From Paramecium pentaurelia (lineage: Eukaryota > Ciliophora > Oligohymenophorea > Peniculida > Parameciidae), in the NCBI GenBank assembly GCA_905183005.1, contig CAJJDO010000067.1, positions 310,001-374,000 on the forward strand: a stretch of DNA of 64,000 nucleotides, in the 5' to 3' direction. Shown one piece after another: positions 12,908 through 24,600 of this stretch. The notes below the pieces were generated by a model, which ran no database searches, was not told the origin of the DNA, and worked only from the letters and a program-made list of their open reading frames with translations. A program made the translations under genes and the position numbers. Each line of letters begins with the position of its first letter. Position 1 is the stretch's first letter.

Positions 12908-13203
12908 AATTGATAAGAGTTATTAATAATAAAATAATAACTATAAGTAATCAACATTGCTCACTCTCCTTTCTACTTGTACTATTAGACATCAACAATT
13001 ATTCAAATCTATCCTATTTTCTACAAATTGATATAAATATTTTTAATCGACTATTTATTTTATTTTATCAATACCTTTTACAACTATTCACTACTAAATC
13101 ATCTCTTTTAAAATTTAGTTTCCTTCCAAAAATTTTATAAAGATGATGAAATCTTTATAAATCGAATCTAATAGATTAATCTAGTTTTTCTAAAAATTAA
13201 CTT

Positions 13204-13663
13204 TCAAAATATACTTGGATGCAAAGGAACCATTAGTTTTAATTCTTTAAATTACTTTTCTACAAATTCCCTCTATTCTACAAGATCAATACATTCATTA
13301 TGTAAAAACTAACATTTAGGTCCAAAACAACAAAATCCACTAAAATAGCGTTTACATGGCTTAGTCTTAGTACAGGCTGTTGAATAAATATTGTTTTCAG
13401 TTTTTGCGGGTGTATGAATAAAAAAACACTAATTAAGATTTAAACAAAATTACTTAATCTCCATATTTACAATTACCATTAATTTAGTAATTTCGGCAAA
13501 AGTCCTTCTTCTTTTTAAGAGGTTCCTCCTCTTAATAGCATTTTTTGTATCTAAATTTTCGCTAGACAATCTCGAAAGATTCTTCAGAATTTTAATCAGA
13601 CAGATTTTCAATTGAATGATCAGTGCTATTTGATTAATGATCTATGATTGAATTGTGAGCCAT
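13204..13663 (-). CDS. tandem CCCH zinc-finger protein, 144 aa
   Basis: Two exons (intron 13429-13453) give 145 codons. Two zinc fingers are visible: C-x8-C-x5-C-x3-H beginning CRNYQINGNCKYGDQ (the intron falls inside this finger) and C-x7/8-C-x5-C-x3-H in CKRYFSGFCCFGPKCQFLH. The arrangement resembles tristetraprolin/TIS11-type fingers that bind AU-rich RNA. The N-terminus is Ser/Asp-rich and the tail (EFVEKQFKELKLMVPLHPSIF) is short. Likely an RNA-binding regulator of mRNA stability or translation, by family analogy only. Confidence 0.85.
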
Positions 13664-13856
13664 AAGTTTTTAAAAACAAATTATAATTTATAAATTTCTG
13701 AAGAAAAAAAGGAGCAAAAAAATTATTAATTATAGTAAAAATATATATTTATAACAAAAAATTCCTTTCAAAAATATTCAATTAAATAGAATTTTCTAAA
13801 CTATCACTCATATTAAAGCAATATTTCCAATCAAATAATCAATCAAGTTTTGAATA

Positions 13857-14553
13857 ATGAATTTGACTACCTTATATGATTAAATGGAATAGATGGATCT
13901 AAAAATCTTGTAATATCAATACAATTTCAAATAAAAGTTTACAGCATTCTTAAATGAGTTTATTATATTTTTTGATGAATCAATTTATCAAAAAAAACTA
14001 AAGGATTTGAGATTGGTGGAATTAATGTATGATCTATCAATAAATTAGTTCTAAGGATATATAAAATGAGTTAGATTTTTAATTAACAATTTTTTATGAT
14101 TACTATGAAATGGTATTTTTATAAATTCAAGATTCAATAAGATATGATTAATTAGAAATTAAAAAGTGAAAACTTTAATAAATAAAATTTTAGTAAAAAT
14201 ATTACCAATTTAGAAAAATTTGTATACAAATCCTAATTCACATTTTTTATGAATTTTTAAATGGATATTCTTTATTTAAATTAGAATCTATTTGAATTTT
14301 CAACAAAATTATAAATATTCTAAAGTCTATAAATAAGGATTAATGAAGGAATTTGCAGTATAAATAAAATAAATCATTCATTTTAGTATCTCACTTGTAT
14401 TGTAATTTGATTATTAAGTTGAAGTAAAAAATAATAAATCAAAAAAAATTATTAAATGATTTTATTCAATATAAACTACTTTAAATAATATTATAATTAA
14501 AGATCTATTAATTTAGATCAATTAAATAATTAAATATATATGTCTTTTGTTGA
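13857..14553 (+). CDS. hypothetical protein, about 205 aa
   Basis: Coding is inferred from an open frame that continues through three candidate introns (13,800-14,400 range; 22, 28 and 29 nt, all ending TAG) and totals 206 codons. The product is Leu/Ile/Gln/Lys-rich (LNEFIIFFDESIYQKKLKDL, FLQIQDSIRYDQLEI) and may form helices. No motif, signal peptide or domain is recognised. An in-frame TGA sits just before the chosen ATG. Its isolation in an AT-rich gap makes it weaker than its neighbours. Confidence 0.45.
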
Positions 14554-14730
14554 ATTAACTTTGTAGAATTATTTAGAAGTACACAATATTTATTAGTGAT
14601 AGATATTCATTATTTTTAAGCATGTAAAGTATGGGAATGATAATGGTTATAAATATATAGTGAAATTATATATTCTAATTTATCTTATATGAAAGGATTA
14701 TTAGTAATTTTATAATTGATATATTTATAA

Positions 14731-15831
14731 ATGTAAGTTTCAATAGAGATTGCAACTTGGACTTAAAATAATCATGGGCTATTTGACTATGAATCAAAAG
14801 ACCTAAAGATTACTAAAATAATAGTGGAAAATTCAATGTACTTAATTCTTAATAGTATTATTTTTTGTTTATTTTTCAATTAGAAGATGTAGTTGAATAG
14901 TCAAAAACACAAAATGAAAAGTGTATAGGGAAGATAAATTTTGAGAATGGTTAAATATGTATTAATGATAATGAAATTAGATTATTATAGCAATCCAAAA
15001 TTTATAGACTCATATGTGAAATTGGACCCTAAATATAAATAATAGTTATAAGTTGGAGAGTTGTTTAAATTTGGAAGAATGTAAAAAGCATATAAATAAT
15101 GTAGTGAATATTTCATATCAGAACTAAATATTGGAGATAAGGTTTAGATTGCAGAAGACCATTATAATTTAGATCGTCATATTAAATCTGATAAGAACAA
15201 AGTAACTAGACAATGCAAATTTTGTTTAATGGAAGATTTGGAATAGGTTGAAGATCCAGCTAATCCATATCTTACTAATTTGTGTGGTTGTTAAGGTCAC
15301 ATGTCCTATGTTCATTATTAATGCTTAAAGTTATGGATTAACTTTAGTAACCGCATAACTCGTAAATAAACTTAAAACACAGTATAGTATAATTGGAATC
15401 AAGCATTAGAATGCGAAGTAATATTATTATGAGTCATACAGATATGTAAAGTACCTTTGCCAGCAAGAGTTTATATTGAGAATTAAAAATAACCACTTCA
15501 ATTGATTTAAGTAGATAAAATGGATGGATCATACATAATTCTTGAATAGATAACTCGTTAAGATAATTTATCAAAAAGTTTAATATTTATTCATGCCTTT
15601 GGAACTAATTTGATATCAATTGGTCGAGGACATATTAGTGAAGTGAGATGTTAGGATATATCAGTATCTAGAAATCATGCTCATATTTCATTTAATAATG
15701 ATAATTGGTGGATTTAGGATTAGAAAAGTAAATTTGGAACTTTGAGAATAATACCTGATAAATTATTAATAGATGATGAAGTTAAAGAAATTTAAATAGG
15801 TAGAGTTTTACTTAAAATTAAATTAATTTGA
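14731..15831 (+). CDS. FHA - RING-variant (RINGv) - FHA protein, putative E3 ubiquitin ligase, 333 aa
   Basis: Five exons (introns 14855-14883, 14959-14980, 15081-15104, 15418-15441) give 334 codons. Residues about 20-110 look like an FHA-type beta-sandwich (GKINFENGQIYY ... QVGELFKFGRIEY). Then comes a C4HC3 RINGv: CKFC, CGC, the HYQC of VHYQCLKLW, and CEIC after an intron. The C-terminus is a canonical FHA domain with SIGRGHISEVRCQDISVSRNH, including the Gly-Arg, Ser-Arg and His phosphothreonine-pocket residues. RINGv domains recruit E2 enzymes and FHA domains bind phosphothreonine, so phosphorylation-directed ubiquitination is a reasonable inference. No membrane segments, unlike MARCH proteins. 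The RCHY1-like gene follows 56 nt downstream. Confidence 0.85.
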
Positions 15832-15887
15832 TATATGAAAAACTTTATCAAAAATAATTTTTGTTATTTAAAATAAATATTTAATTA

Positions 15888-16671
15888 ATGATAAAATAGA
15901 TAAATTGTAAACATTATAAAAGAAATTGTGATAAGAAAGCTCCATGCTGTTAAATATATTATCCTTGTAGATTATGTCATGATTAAAATTACAAAGGACC
16001 TAAATCTGATGGTTGCAAAGTTGAAACTATGGATAGATATAATGTTAAAGAAATTCGTTGTAGAACTTGTTTAACAGAATAACCACCTTCTAATTTATGC
16101 AATAATTGTGGAATTTAATTTGCAAGATATTATTGTGAAATTTGCAAATTATATGAGGATGATAAAAAAAAAAATATATTCCATTGTGAATAATGTAAAA
16201 TGTGTAGATTAGGAAAGAGAGAAGAATTTTTTCATTGTGAAAAATGTGATGTTTGTTTATCAATTTCAATAAAACCTTAACATAATTGTATTGAAAAAGC
16301 TTTTGAACAAAATTGCGCTGTTTGTATGGATTATCTCAAAAATTCAACTTAATTAATATAATAATTCACTAATTGTCCTCATTTTATTCATGTAAAATGT
16401 TTGGAAAAAATGCTAAAGAAGGGCTTATATAATTGTCCCAATTGCAATGTCGCAATTTATGTATATAAGTATTTGATTAAGTTAGAAAATGACTTAATAA
16501 GAAATCTAAGATCTGGATTAGATTAATGAGCATATGAAGAATGAATTAAGTGAAGAATAATTAAAATAAGTTGTAGACATAATATGTTCTGATTGCTAAG
16601 CTAAAAGCAGTGTCTAATTTAACATTTATTTAAAATGTTCAAATTGTGGCTCATATAATACTAAAAAATGA
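15888..16671 (+). CDS. CHY-CTCHY-RING zinc-finger E3 ligase, RCHY1/Pirh2 type, 252 aa
   Basis: Two exons (intron 16461-16485) give 253 codons. The order matches RCHY1: an N-terminal CHY finger (CKHYKRNC, APCC, YPCRLCHD, IRCRTC, LCNNCG), a CTCHY finger (YYCEICKLY, FHCEQCKMC, FFHCEKCDVC), a C3H2C3-type RING (NCAVCMDYL ... CPHFIHVKCLEKML ... NCPNCN), then a C-terminal zinc ribbon (ICSDCQAKSSVQF ... LKCSNCGSYNT). Without the intron the ribbon would be lost, which confirms the splice. In animals and plants this family ubiquitinates nuclear regulators; here the substrate is unknown. All metal ligands appear intact and the length is typical. Confidence 0.95.
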
Positions 16672-16995
16672 TAAATTATAACCTTAAATTAATAATTATG
16701 TTCAATTTATAATGATATTGTTTTCTACTTATATACTTTTACTTTTACTTTTTTTAATTTATAAATATCTCTTTATCACTTATATAATCTAATTTAATAT
16801 GTTTATTTAATTATCTTTTATTAATTTATTTTTATTTAAACAATTTATTATATGAATTTAGACAATAATATAGATAGTTAAAAGTTAATCTATAACTTTA
16901 AAAAATACCTTTTATTATGAGATGTATTAAAATTAAATTAAATTTAATATAATTTTATATAATATAATATTTGATTTTCAGGCAATTATTTAAAT
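16672..16995. other. intergenic region
   Basis: AT-rich, with pyrimidine-rich runs around 16730-16790. It separates the RCHY1-like 3' end from the K+ channel start. No feature I can support. Confidence 0.4.
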
Positions 16996-19900
16996 ATGAA
17001 TTAAATTTAATAAGACACTGAATAGCCAAGTTCAAAATTGAATTAGTTAATGTTAACTGATGAACCTATTGGTGAAATTCAGGATTTCCTTAATTATTCA
17101 CTATCAGAAGGCAATTTTTCAATACAAGGTTCAAAAATTCAAAGCAATCATAATTAGAATAGTCAAATTTCCTAGTAAAAAGCTTATGAAGGCAAAAGAG
17201 TTTAATTTGATTCGACTCTTAATAGTCCATCTACTCAATTTCTAGTTAATAGAAAGAGCATTAGACTCTCTGAAACTCCTCAACAATTACATCAATAATA
17301 ACAAATATACAGTGTTATTTAATTCTGCTTTATTAAGAGATTCATAAATCGAATAAGTTGGAAAAAGAAAATAAATGCATAATTTAATTTCTATTAATAT
17401 AGAATAATTAAAGATTTAGGTTCATCATTCAATTTGAAACTTTTTAGAGATAGTGCTCTTAATCTTAAACCTATGATTAGTCAATTTAGTAATTCTCATG
17501 ATAATTTAAATTAGAGTTTGAAAAAGAAGTAATGATCATAAAATTATTAGTCCTAGAGAATTCACAGCAAAATTATCAAAACATTATTCTTAATTAAAAA
17601 CTTGTACTAATAATTTATATAAGAAAATAGAATCAGAATTAGAAAAGATACCTTTAATTACTCCAGAATCTAGATTAAAAATAGTATGGGATTGTGTTGT
17701 AATGATAAGTAGATTATATTTTCTATTTACAATTCCTTTGGATTTAGCTTGGAATTAATAATAAATCATTTATGGTCAATTATTTACACCTACTATTTTA
17801 ATGATAATGTTATTAGTAATAGATTTCATTTTAAGTTTTAATAATTCATTTTATTAATTTGGATAAATAGTTAGTAATAGAGCAACAATAGCTAAAAATG
17901 TAATTAGTAAAAGCTATGGTTTAGAAGCTATTTCAATACTTATTTTGGTTATTTATGCAATAATTTTTAATTCATCAAAACATGGATTTAATCTTATGAA
18001 TTAATGGTGGGATTTATTAATGTTGTTATTTTATGTACAATGTAGAAATATTCCTAAATTAATCAGTTAAATAGAAGAGACTTTAAATTTATCCAAACCA
18101 AGTAGTTCTTTATTAGAATTATTAAAATTATTGTTAGTTTTATTCTTTGTTTTACATTGTTTTTCATGTCTTTGGTACTTTGTAATTTATAATATTAATA
18201 AATTATTAGGTTGGATATTATAGTTAATTGTATTCAGAGAAAGGATGTTGGTTAGAATTTTATCACATTTAGAATGAAACTTGGTCAGTTTAATATTTAT
18301 ATTCATTTTATTTTTCTACTGTCACAATGTTCACTATAGGTTATGGAGATGTTGTACCTATTAGTTATTTAGAAAGAATAGTTGCTATTCTATATATGAT
18401 GATTTGTAGTATTCAATTAAGTTACAGTGTAAGTACTGTAGGAGCTATTATTGATACAATATCTGCTTATGGATAAGAGAAGATGAGAAAGATGAGAAAG
18501 ATAAACACTTATATGTAAAATAGAAAAATAGAATATTAATTATAATATTAAATTAGAGAATATTTAAATTATTATTGGGAATCATAAAATTAAGTAGAAA
18601 ATGATGAATTAAATGAGATTATAAATTAATTATCAGAAAATTTAAGAGAAAAATTAATGAATTAATCAAATTCAATGATTTTAAATGAATGTCCTTTATT
18701 TAAAAATAATTTTAGTGATGCTTTAAAATCTAAATTGGTTCATAAAATAAAACCAGCAGTTATATAACCAGAAAACATAATAAATTTTGATTCAATATTC
18801 CCATAATTACCTGCAGGTTAATTATATGTATGCTTTGTTGAATTTGGAGATATTTAAATATTCATTTAAAATGATTAAATTGATTAAATATTAGAAAATC
18901 CATAGATTGCAGAAGTTAGCAAAGTTGGTAAAGGTTCAAGTTTAGGTATTATCAGTTTTATTAGTGGGAAATAATCATAAGAAAGATTTAGAAGTATAGG
19001 ATTTTCTAAATTATTGATGTTATCTAGAGATGACTTTTTAAAAATTATTTAAGATTTTCCAGAAGATTATGAAAGATTTAGAAATTTATATGATAGTATA
19101 TAATTTGAAGATATGAGTCCATTACATATGAAATGTTTTAGTTGTAATTCAAGTTATCATAGAGTTCTTTAATGTCCTTTATTACATTATATTCCAGATA
19201 GAGAATTAATTATTAAAAGACATTAATATAGTAATCATTAAATAAGAAATTAACATTTTTTAAGAAATCCATATCGTCAAAAAGGATATTTTGCAGCTAG
19301 ATATGATTAAGAAGTAATTGAATAAGAGGCATCATCATTTAATAATAATAATTGGAAATGGGCTGAATTTTATGAGGAACCTGATGATGAAATATTAAAA
19401 AAAAGTGATGTTTAAAATAATTAAACTAATCTTGAATAAAGTAGTTCTAATCTATAATTTATTAATTAGCCATAATTCTAATAAATATCTAATTCAACTA
19501 CTTTCTTTTCTGTATTAGATCAATCTTCAAAATTAAATTTAGAACCTCCAATTATAAAAAAGAAAACAACTCTATTCAAATAAAGAACAAAAACTATTGA
19601 ATAAATGGATATAGATGATTAATCAATGAAAGCATCTTTAATGAGTAAAGCCAGAAATAATCTTATGATAATTAAAGAAGAAGAATAATTTAAAAGTTCT
19701 ACTTTTCGTAAATATTAAAAGATGAAACCTTCTGTTACTATTGAATTTAATTAAAATAGAGTTAAAGAGAATATTTTAAAATTGAAAAAGGTTGTTAAAG
19801 TAATTACAAATATGTATAGAATTAAAAAAAGATAAAAATTAAAAAAGGAAACTAAATCAATTTTGAATTCATTTTTAGAGATTATTTAAACTTAAATGTC

Positions 19901-20414
19901 TTTAAAAGGAGTTTTAAATAAAGTTAGAATTAGATTAAAATAAATATAAGATGGTAAAAAATAAATTTTATCAGAAAAAGATATTGCAGATACAATGATT
20001 TTGGAAATTAAATTAAAAATGTAAATTAACCTATTAAATGAATACTAAAAGAAAGATTAATAATTGGTGATGGAATCATATAAAAAGTTTAAACATTATT
20101 AAATTTAAAATAATTTAGATTCTATATTAGAAAGAATGTATTTCTATAAATAGTAGCATCTATTAAATCATTAATTAATAGATAATCAATCTTAATTATT
20201 GAAATATATGATTTACCCTGAAATATTCTTTGAAAAATATAGGTATCAATAAATCATTGTTCCTAAATTCGATATCACTGAATCAGGTAGAGATTCTGGT
20301 CTTGAGTCTGAACATACTTTAAGACGTAGTAAATTGCTTAAAAAAAGTTTTAGAAATGTGAAATCATCTTAAGTGAGACCTGTCTCAGAAGGAACAGGAA
20401 AAATTCAATTTTGA
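16996..20414 (+). CDS. cyclic-nucleotide-gated-type K+ channel (six TM, CNBD), 1122 aa
   Basis: Three exons (introns 17529-17550, 18182-18209, ending TAG). After a hydrophilic N-terminus come S1 (VWDCVVMISRLYFLFTIPL), S2-S4, S5 (LLVLFFVLHCFSCLWYFVG), a pore with selectivity filter TIGYGDVVP, and S6. A C-linker (EKMRKMRKINTYM, REYLNYYW) leads to a cyclic-nucleotide-binding-like domain (LPAGQLYVCFVEFGDIQIF ... GKGSSLGIISFISG). The long C-terminal half is ciliate-specific and basic with coiled segments. The GYGD filter indicates K+ selectivity; S4 carries few basic residues, as in CNG/EAG relatives. Ligand gating is inferred, since the binding pocket is diverged. Likely in the plasma or ciliary membrane. 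Confidence 0.92.
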
Positions 20415-20544
20415 CTTATTTATCATTTATCAATTTTTATGAAATTACTTACTCAAAACTTATCCAAAGCAACAATTTATAAGTAAATTAGAAAAGTTTA
20501 AAAAAACTATTTTATATATATATATATTAATTCAAATTTAAAAA

Positions 20545-21519
20545 ATGGAAGAACATTATGAAAAATTGAATATTTTAGGCAAAGGGTCTTTTGGAGTAGT
20601 TTATAAAGTGATGAGAAAAAGCGATTAAAAAATACTTGCTTGTAAAGAATTACATTATGGAATTATGACTGAAAAAGAAAAGAATTAATTAGTTAATGAA
20701 GTTAATATATTAAGAGAATTAACACATTCTAATATAGTTTAATATTACGAAAGGTATTAAAATAATTGAATTAATAAGAATTATTGATAAAAAATAAGCT
20801 AAAATTTATATCATCACTGAATACTGTTCTGGAGGGGATCTGAGTTAATTACTTAAGAAATGCAAAAAGGATAAAGATTATATTGCAGAAGATGTAATAT
20901 GGAAAATATTCACATAATTATCTTTGGCTATTAATGAATGTCATAATAGAACACCTAAAATATTACATAGAGATGTTAAGCCTGCTAATATATTCTTAGA
21001 TGAAAATAACAATATAAAACTTGGAGATTTTGGATTATCAAGAATTTTAGGTGAGAACTCTTAATTTTGCAAAACTCATGTTGGAACACCCTATTATATG
21101 TCTCCAGAATAAATTACTGAAGCCTATTATGATGAAAGTAGTGATATATGGTCTTGTGGATGTTTGCTTTACGAATTGGCAGCCTTAAAACCTCCATTTG
21201 AAGCAACAAATCATTTGAGTTTAGCTATAAAAATAAAAAGTGGTTAATTTGATAGAATTCCTTTAAGATTTTCTGAGGATTTACATCAATTAATTACTTC
21301 AATGCTTGATGCTGGTTATAATTTATGTTTATTATTGTAGATCCATCTAAAAGACCTAGTGTAATGGAGATTCTGAAATTACCATTAATTAGTTTAAGGA
21401 TTAAGGAGAAAAAGTTAAAAGAAAAACATGCTTAAATAAAATTGAAAGAAGAAGAGCTTCGATAGAAAGAATAATAATTAAAGATGTGGGAATAAAGCTT
21501 GATTAAATAAATTAATTGA
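20545..21519 (+). CDS. NEK-family serine/threonine protein kinase, 307 aa
   Basis: Three exons (introns 20754-20778 ending AAG, 21315-21340 ending TAG) give 308 codons. Full kinase set: Gly loop GKGSFGVVYKV, VAIK-like ACKEL, catalytic HRDVKPANIF, DFG in GDFGLSR, activation loop THVGTPYYMSPEQ and DIWSCGC. The combination GTPYYMSPE with a long loop (KCKKDKDYIAEDVIW) is typical of NEK kinases, which act on cilia and centrosomes. A short coiled coil follows (KEEELRQKEQQLKMWEQ), as in many NEKs. It should be catalytically active. It lies 100 nt upstream of the TmcB-like gene on the same strand. Confidence 0.93.
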
Positions 21520-21618
21520 TGAGCAAATCCCAAATTATGATCTTAATAATTAATTTTATGTATGAATTTATTAAAAATTAGAATTTATATATTAATTAAT
21601 TATTCTTTTATTTAAAAA

Positions 21619-24600
21619 ATGAACAAAATTATTTTTTAGATGAAAAGCTATTATGTTCAAGAATTTTTGAATGCCAAAGAAACATGGAGGAAATCTTTTA
21701 AAATATCTGTTGTGATTTTATTGATTGAGAATATTCAAATGTTATCAATTTATACATATAAACTAAATGAGTTTGAATATGATTAGTTTTTAAACCATAT
21801 AAGAAATTTCATAGATTACTTTAGGTTAAGTTATTTTATATATATTAGATTTTACACAATGATTGGAAATTCAATCAACCTTAGAATAATATTTGTTATT
21901 CTTGGATTTCTATTGTAAAGCCTATTCATTTTACTACTGCTATGTTAGATTTTCAAATTGAAAGTGGTTATGATGAAAAATTAAGGCCTTTAATTTTTAG
22001 CAATTGAATAAGTAAAACTAAAAATAACTAAATTAGAATCTTGAAACAAAAGTTGAGTAGAATCATCTAATAAATATTATTTTGTCTTTCTTTTTTTAGA
22101 TTCATCATGGAATTTTGTAAATCCCATTACTATTTTGTGGATTCAGTTTAGTTACTGAATTATTCAATTTTTGTATTAATTAAAAATATGTAGAAAACTA
22201 CTATTATTTTGAATTGGTAGGGTTCATCTTTGGGATAATGACTATTGGTTAACAAATAACAATAGGATTATTTATAAATTTGCATTAATTTGATCATAGA
22301 ATGAAGAATTTTGATTATTTAGGCAAATTTTAATCATAAAAATTGCATTTACTTTATGCATTTTAATTAATGTATATTTATATAATAATTAGTAATTTAG
22401 AGTTTTATTTATATCTGGTATTTAAGCATCAATTTTACTTGTTTAATTGTTTGGAATAATAAAATCAGTAATTTAAATACTGTGTGACTACAATTAATAA
22501 ATTTATATAGATTATAGGATTTCAAGATTAAATTTAAGAATTGTTGTTTTTACAATAATTTATTAATTGGTATTGATGATATGTCAATATGGTTAACCAA
22601 CCTTAAAGATAAGCATAGTTTTATTAATATTATTATGTTATCCTCCATTAATATTTTTAACAAATGAAATTTTAAATAGATAAGATATAAAAAATACTAA
22701 TTATTAGACTAGAAATTTAGAGAAATACATAAGAAGATTGTATATTATATTTAAACAATAAGTGGAATTGAAAAAACAATAAAGACTACTTGATCCAAAA
22801 TAATCTTTAGAAATTTACACATTTATATCAAGTCATTTAAGAGAATGTTAAATGTAAAGAGAAAGAAAGATGTTGAAAAATATTAAACTTAAATATAAGT
22901 GTTTTTGTTAAGATTTCTTTACTTAAATGGATTCCTTTTAAAATTTAGAGTCAATGAAATAATTTGCTAAAGGTTTGATTGGATAAACACTTGAAGATGA
23001 GATTATTGAAAAGCCAAATACTAATTTAATTTTAATTTATATATACTTTTTAGTTTAAATTAAGAAAGTGCCAACTGAAGCAATTTATGAAGTTATTAGA
23101 TTTTCAATGATTGAAAAAGTATATATTTAATTTATAAAATTATAAGGAATAACCTTTAAAATAATAAGCCATTATAAATAAATTAAAATAGGATGCTTTA
23201 TAAAAATTTAGTGATCTAGTTAAAAAAAATGATTTAGTGAATTAAAAGTTTGTTTTTAAGAAAGTTTACCAATATGAAGAATCATTGAATGTTTTAAAAT
23301 CCAACTTATGTTTAGTTGTAAAGTAAGAAAAGGTATATCATTTAAATATAGAAGGACTTTTATGGTTGTATTCTTACTTAGATTATTGATATGGATATGC
23401 TTTTAGATATAGGATTTAAATTAATAAAAAATATTAAAATCCTTGAGAATTAATTTTAATTATTATTTAAAACAAATCCTTAAAATAATGAATGTGATAC
23501 AATTTTTAACATTTTTCATAAATATGTCAATTATAATAAAATAAGACCAAAATTATATAGAAGAGAAGGTTAAATAATGATGCAATTTTTATAATCAGCA
23601 GAGAAGATAATATATGATCCAGGAAGTTGTGTGATACAAATTACCTTATTATAACCAAGAGGAAATGTAATTAGATACACTAGATCATTTTAAAAAGCTA
23701 TAGGATTTTAAGATGAAGAGATATAAAATCAAAATATAAATAGATTTATGCCTTAAATAATAGCAAATGATCATGATTTATATTTGGATAATTTTGTTGA
23801 GAGAGGTAGAATAAATGTAGTTAGAAGTGCTGTAAGAGTAATATTAGGAAAGACTAAATCTTAATTTGTAGTTCCTATAAATACTAGATTAAGAATAGAG
23901 GCAAGTCCAACTGAATTTGGAGCTACTGCTCTAATTACACCAGTAAATTTAACATATGGATATATGATGTTAAATGAATAAGGATAAATTGAAGAATTAA
24001 CATAGAATTTATTTGAGAATGTTTTTGAGAAACATTTGGGATTAGAACTTAATTAATTAAAAGGATTAGATTGTTTATTTTTTATTCCTGAATTAGCTAA
24101 AATATGGGATAATTTATTTGATGATCATTTTGATAAATTAGACAAAAGATTTGATTGTTAATTAATTCTTCCATTAATTGCTAAATAAATGAGTAGGAGT
24201 CTTATACGTTCAAGATCTAATATATTTTCAAGAACAAATGTACAATCAAATATAGCTAAATAATTTGAGAGTCTACCACATGATAATGTTGTTTATTAAA
24301 TTTCTATACATTTAATGAGTTTAATAACTATAAATCTTAGGTAAATTATATATTAAATATATTTAGATTAGTAATTGTTGAAATTCCTGAATATAGACAA
24401 TTAATGAATTAAAAGATATCCAGTAGATAATTAGTTTTATTAAGAAATAGATCATCATAATTAATTAATTTATCTTCATAAAATGAAATTCCAACTTAAA
24501 AAACAGATCTTGTATTATCATCTTTGAATTCTCCTCCTGGAGGTATTCTAAATGAATGTGATTTAGAATATGAAAATTTAATAGAAGATATTAAAATGAT

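Noticed and set aside
12904..13140. Plus-strand ORF after the coiled-coil gene
   Set aside because: Ile/Leu/Asn-rich translation of the intergenic region between two convergent genes; its 5' end overlaps the upstream stop codon and no start context or motif supports it.
14941..15060. Apparent +1 frameshift in the FHA-RINGv-FHA gene
   Set aside because: A normal 22-nt intron at 14959-14980 joins the two frames and yields a clean FHA-like strand pattern, so no frameshift is needed.
18170..18260. Alternative intron GTTGG...CAG near the K+ channel S5
   Set aside because: The adjacent GTAATT...TAG intron (18182-18209) keeps WYFVGYYSQLYSEKGCW, a better fit to CNG channel turrets.
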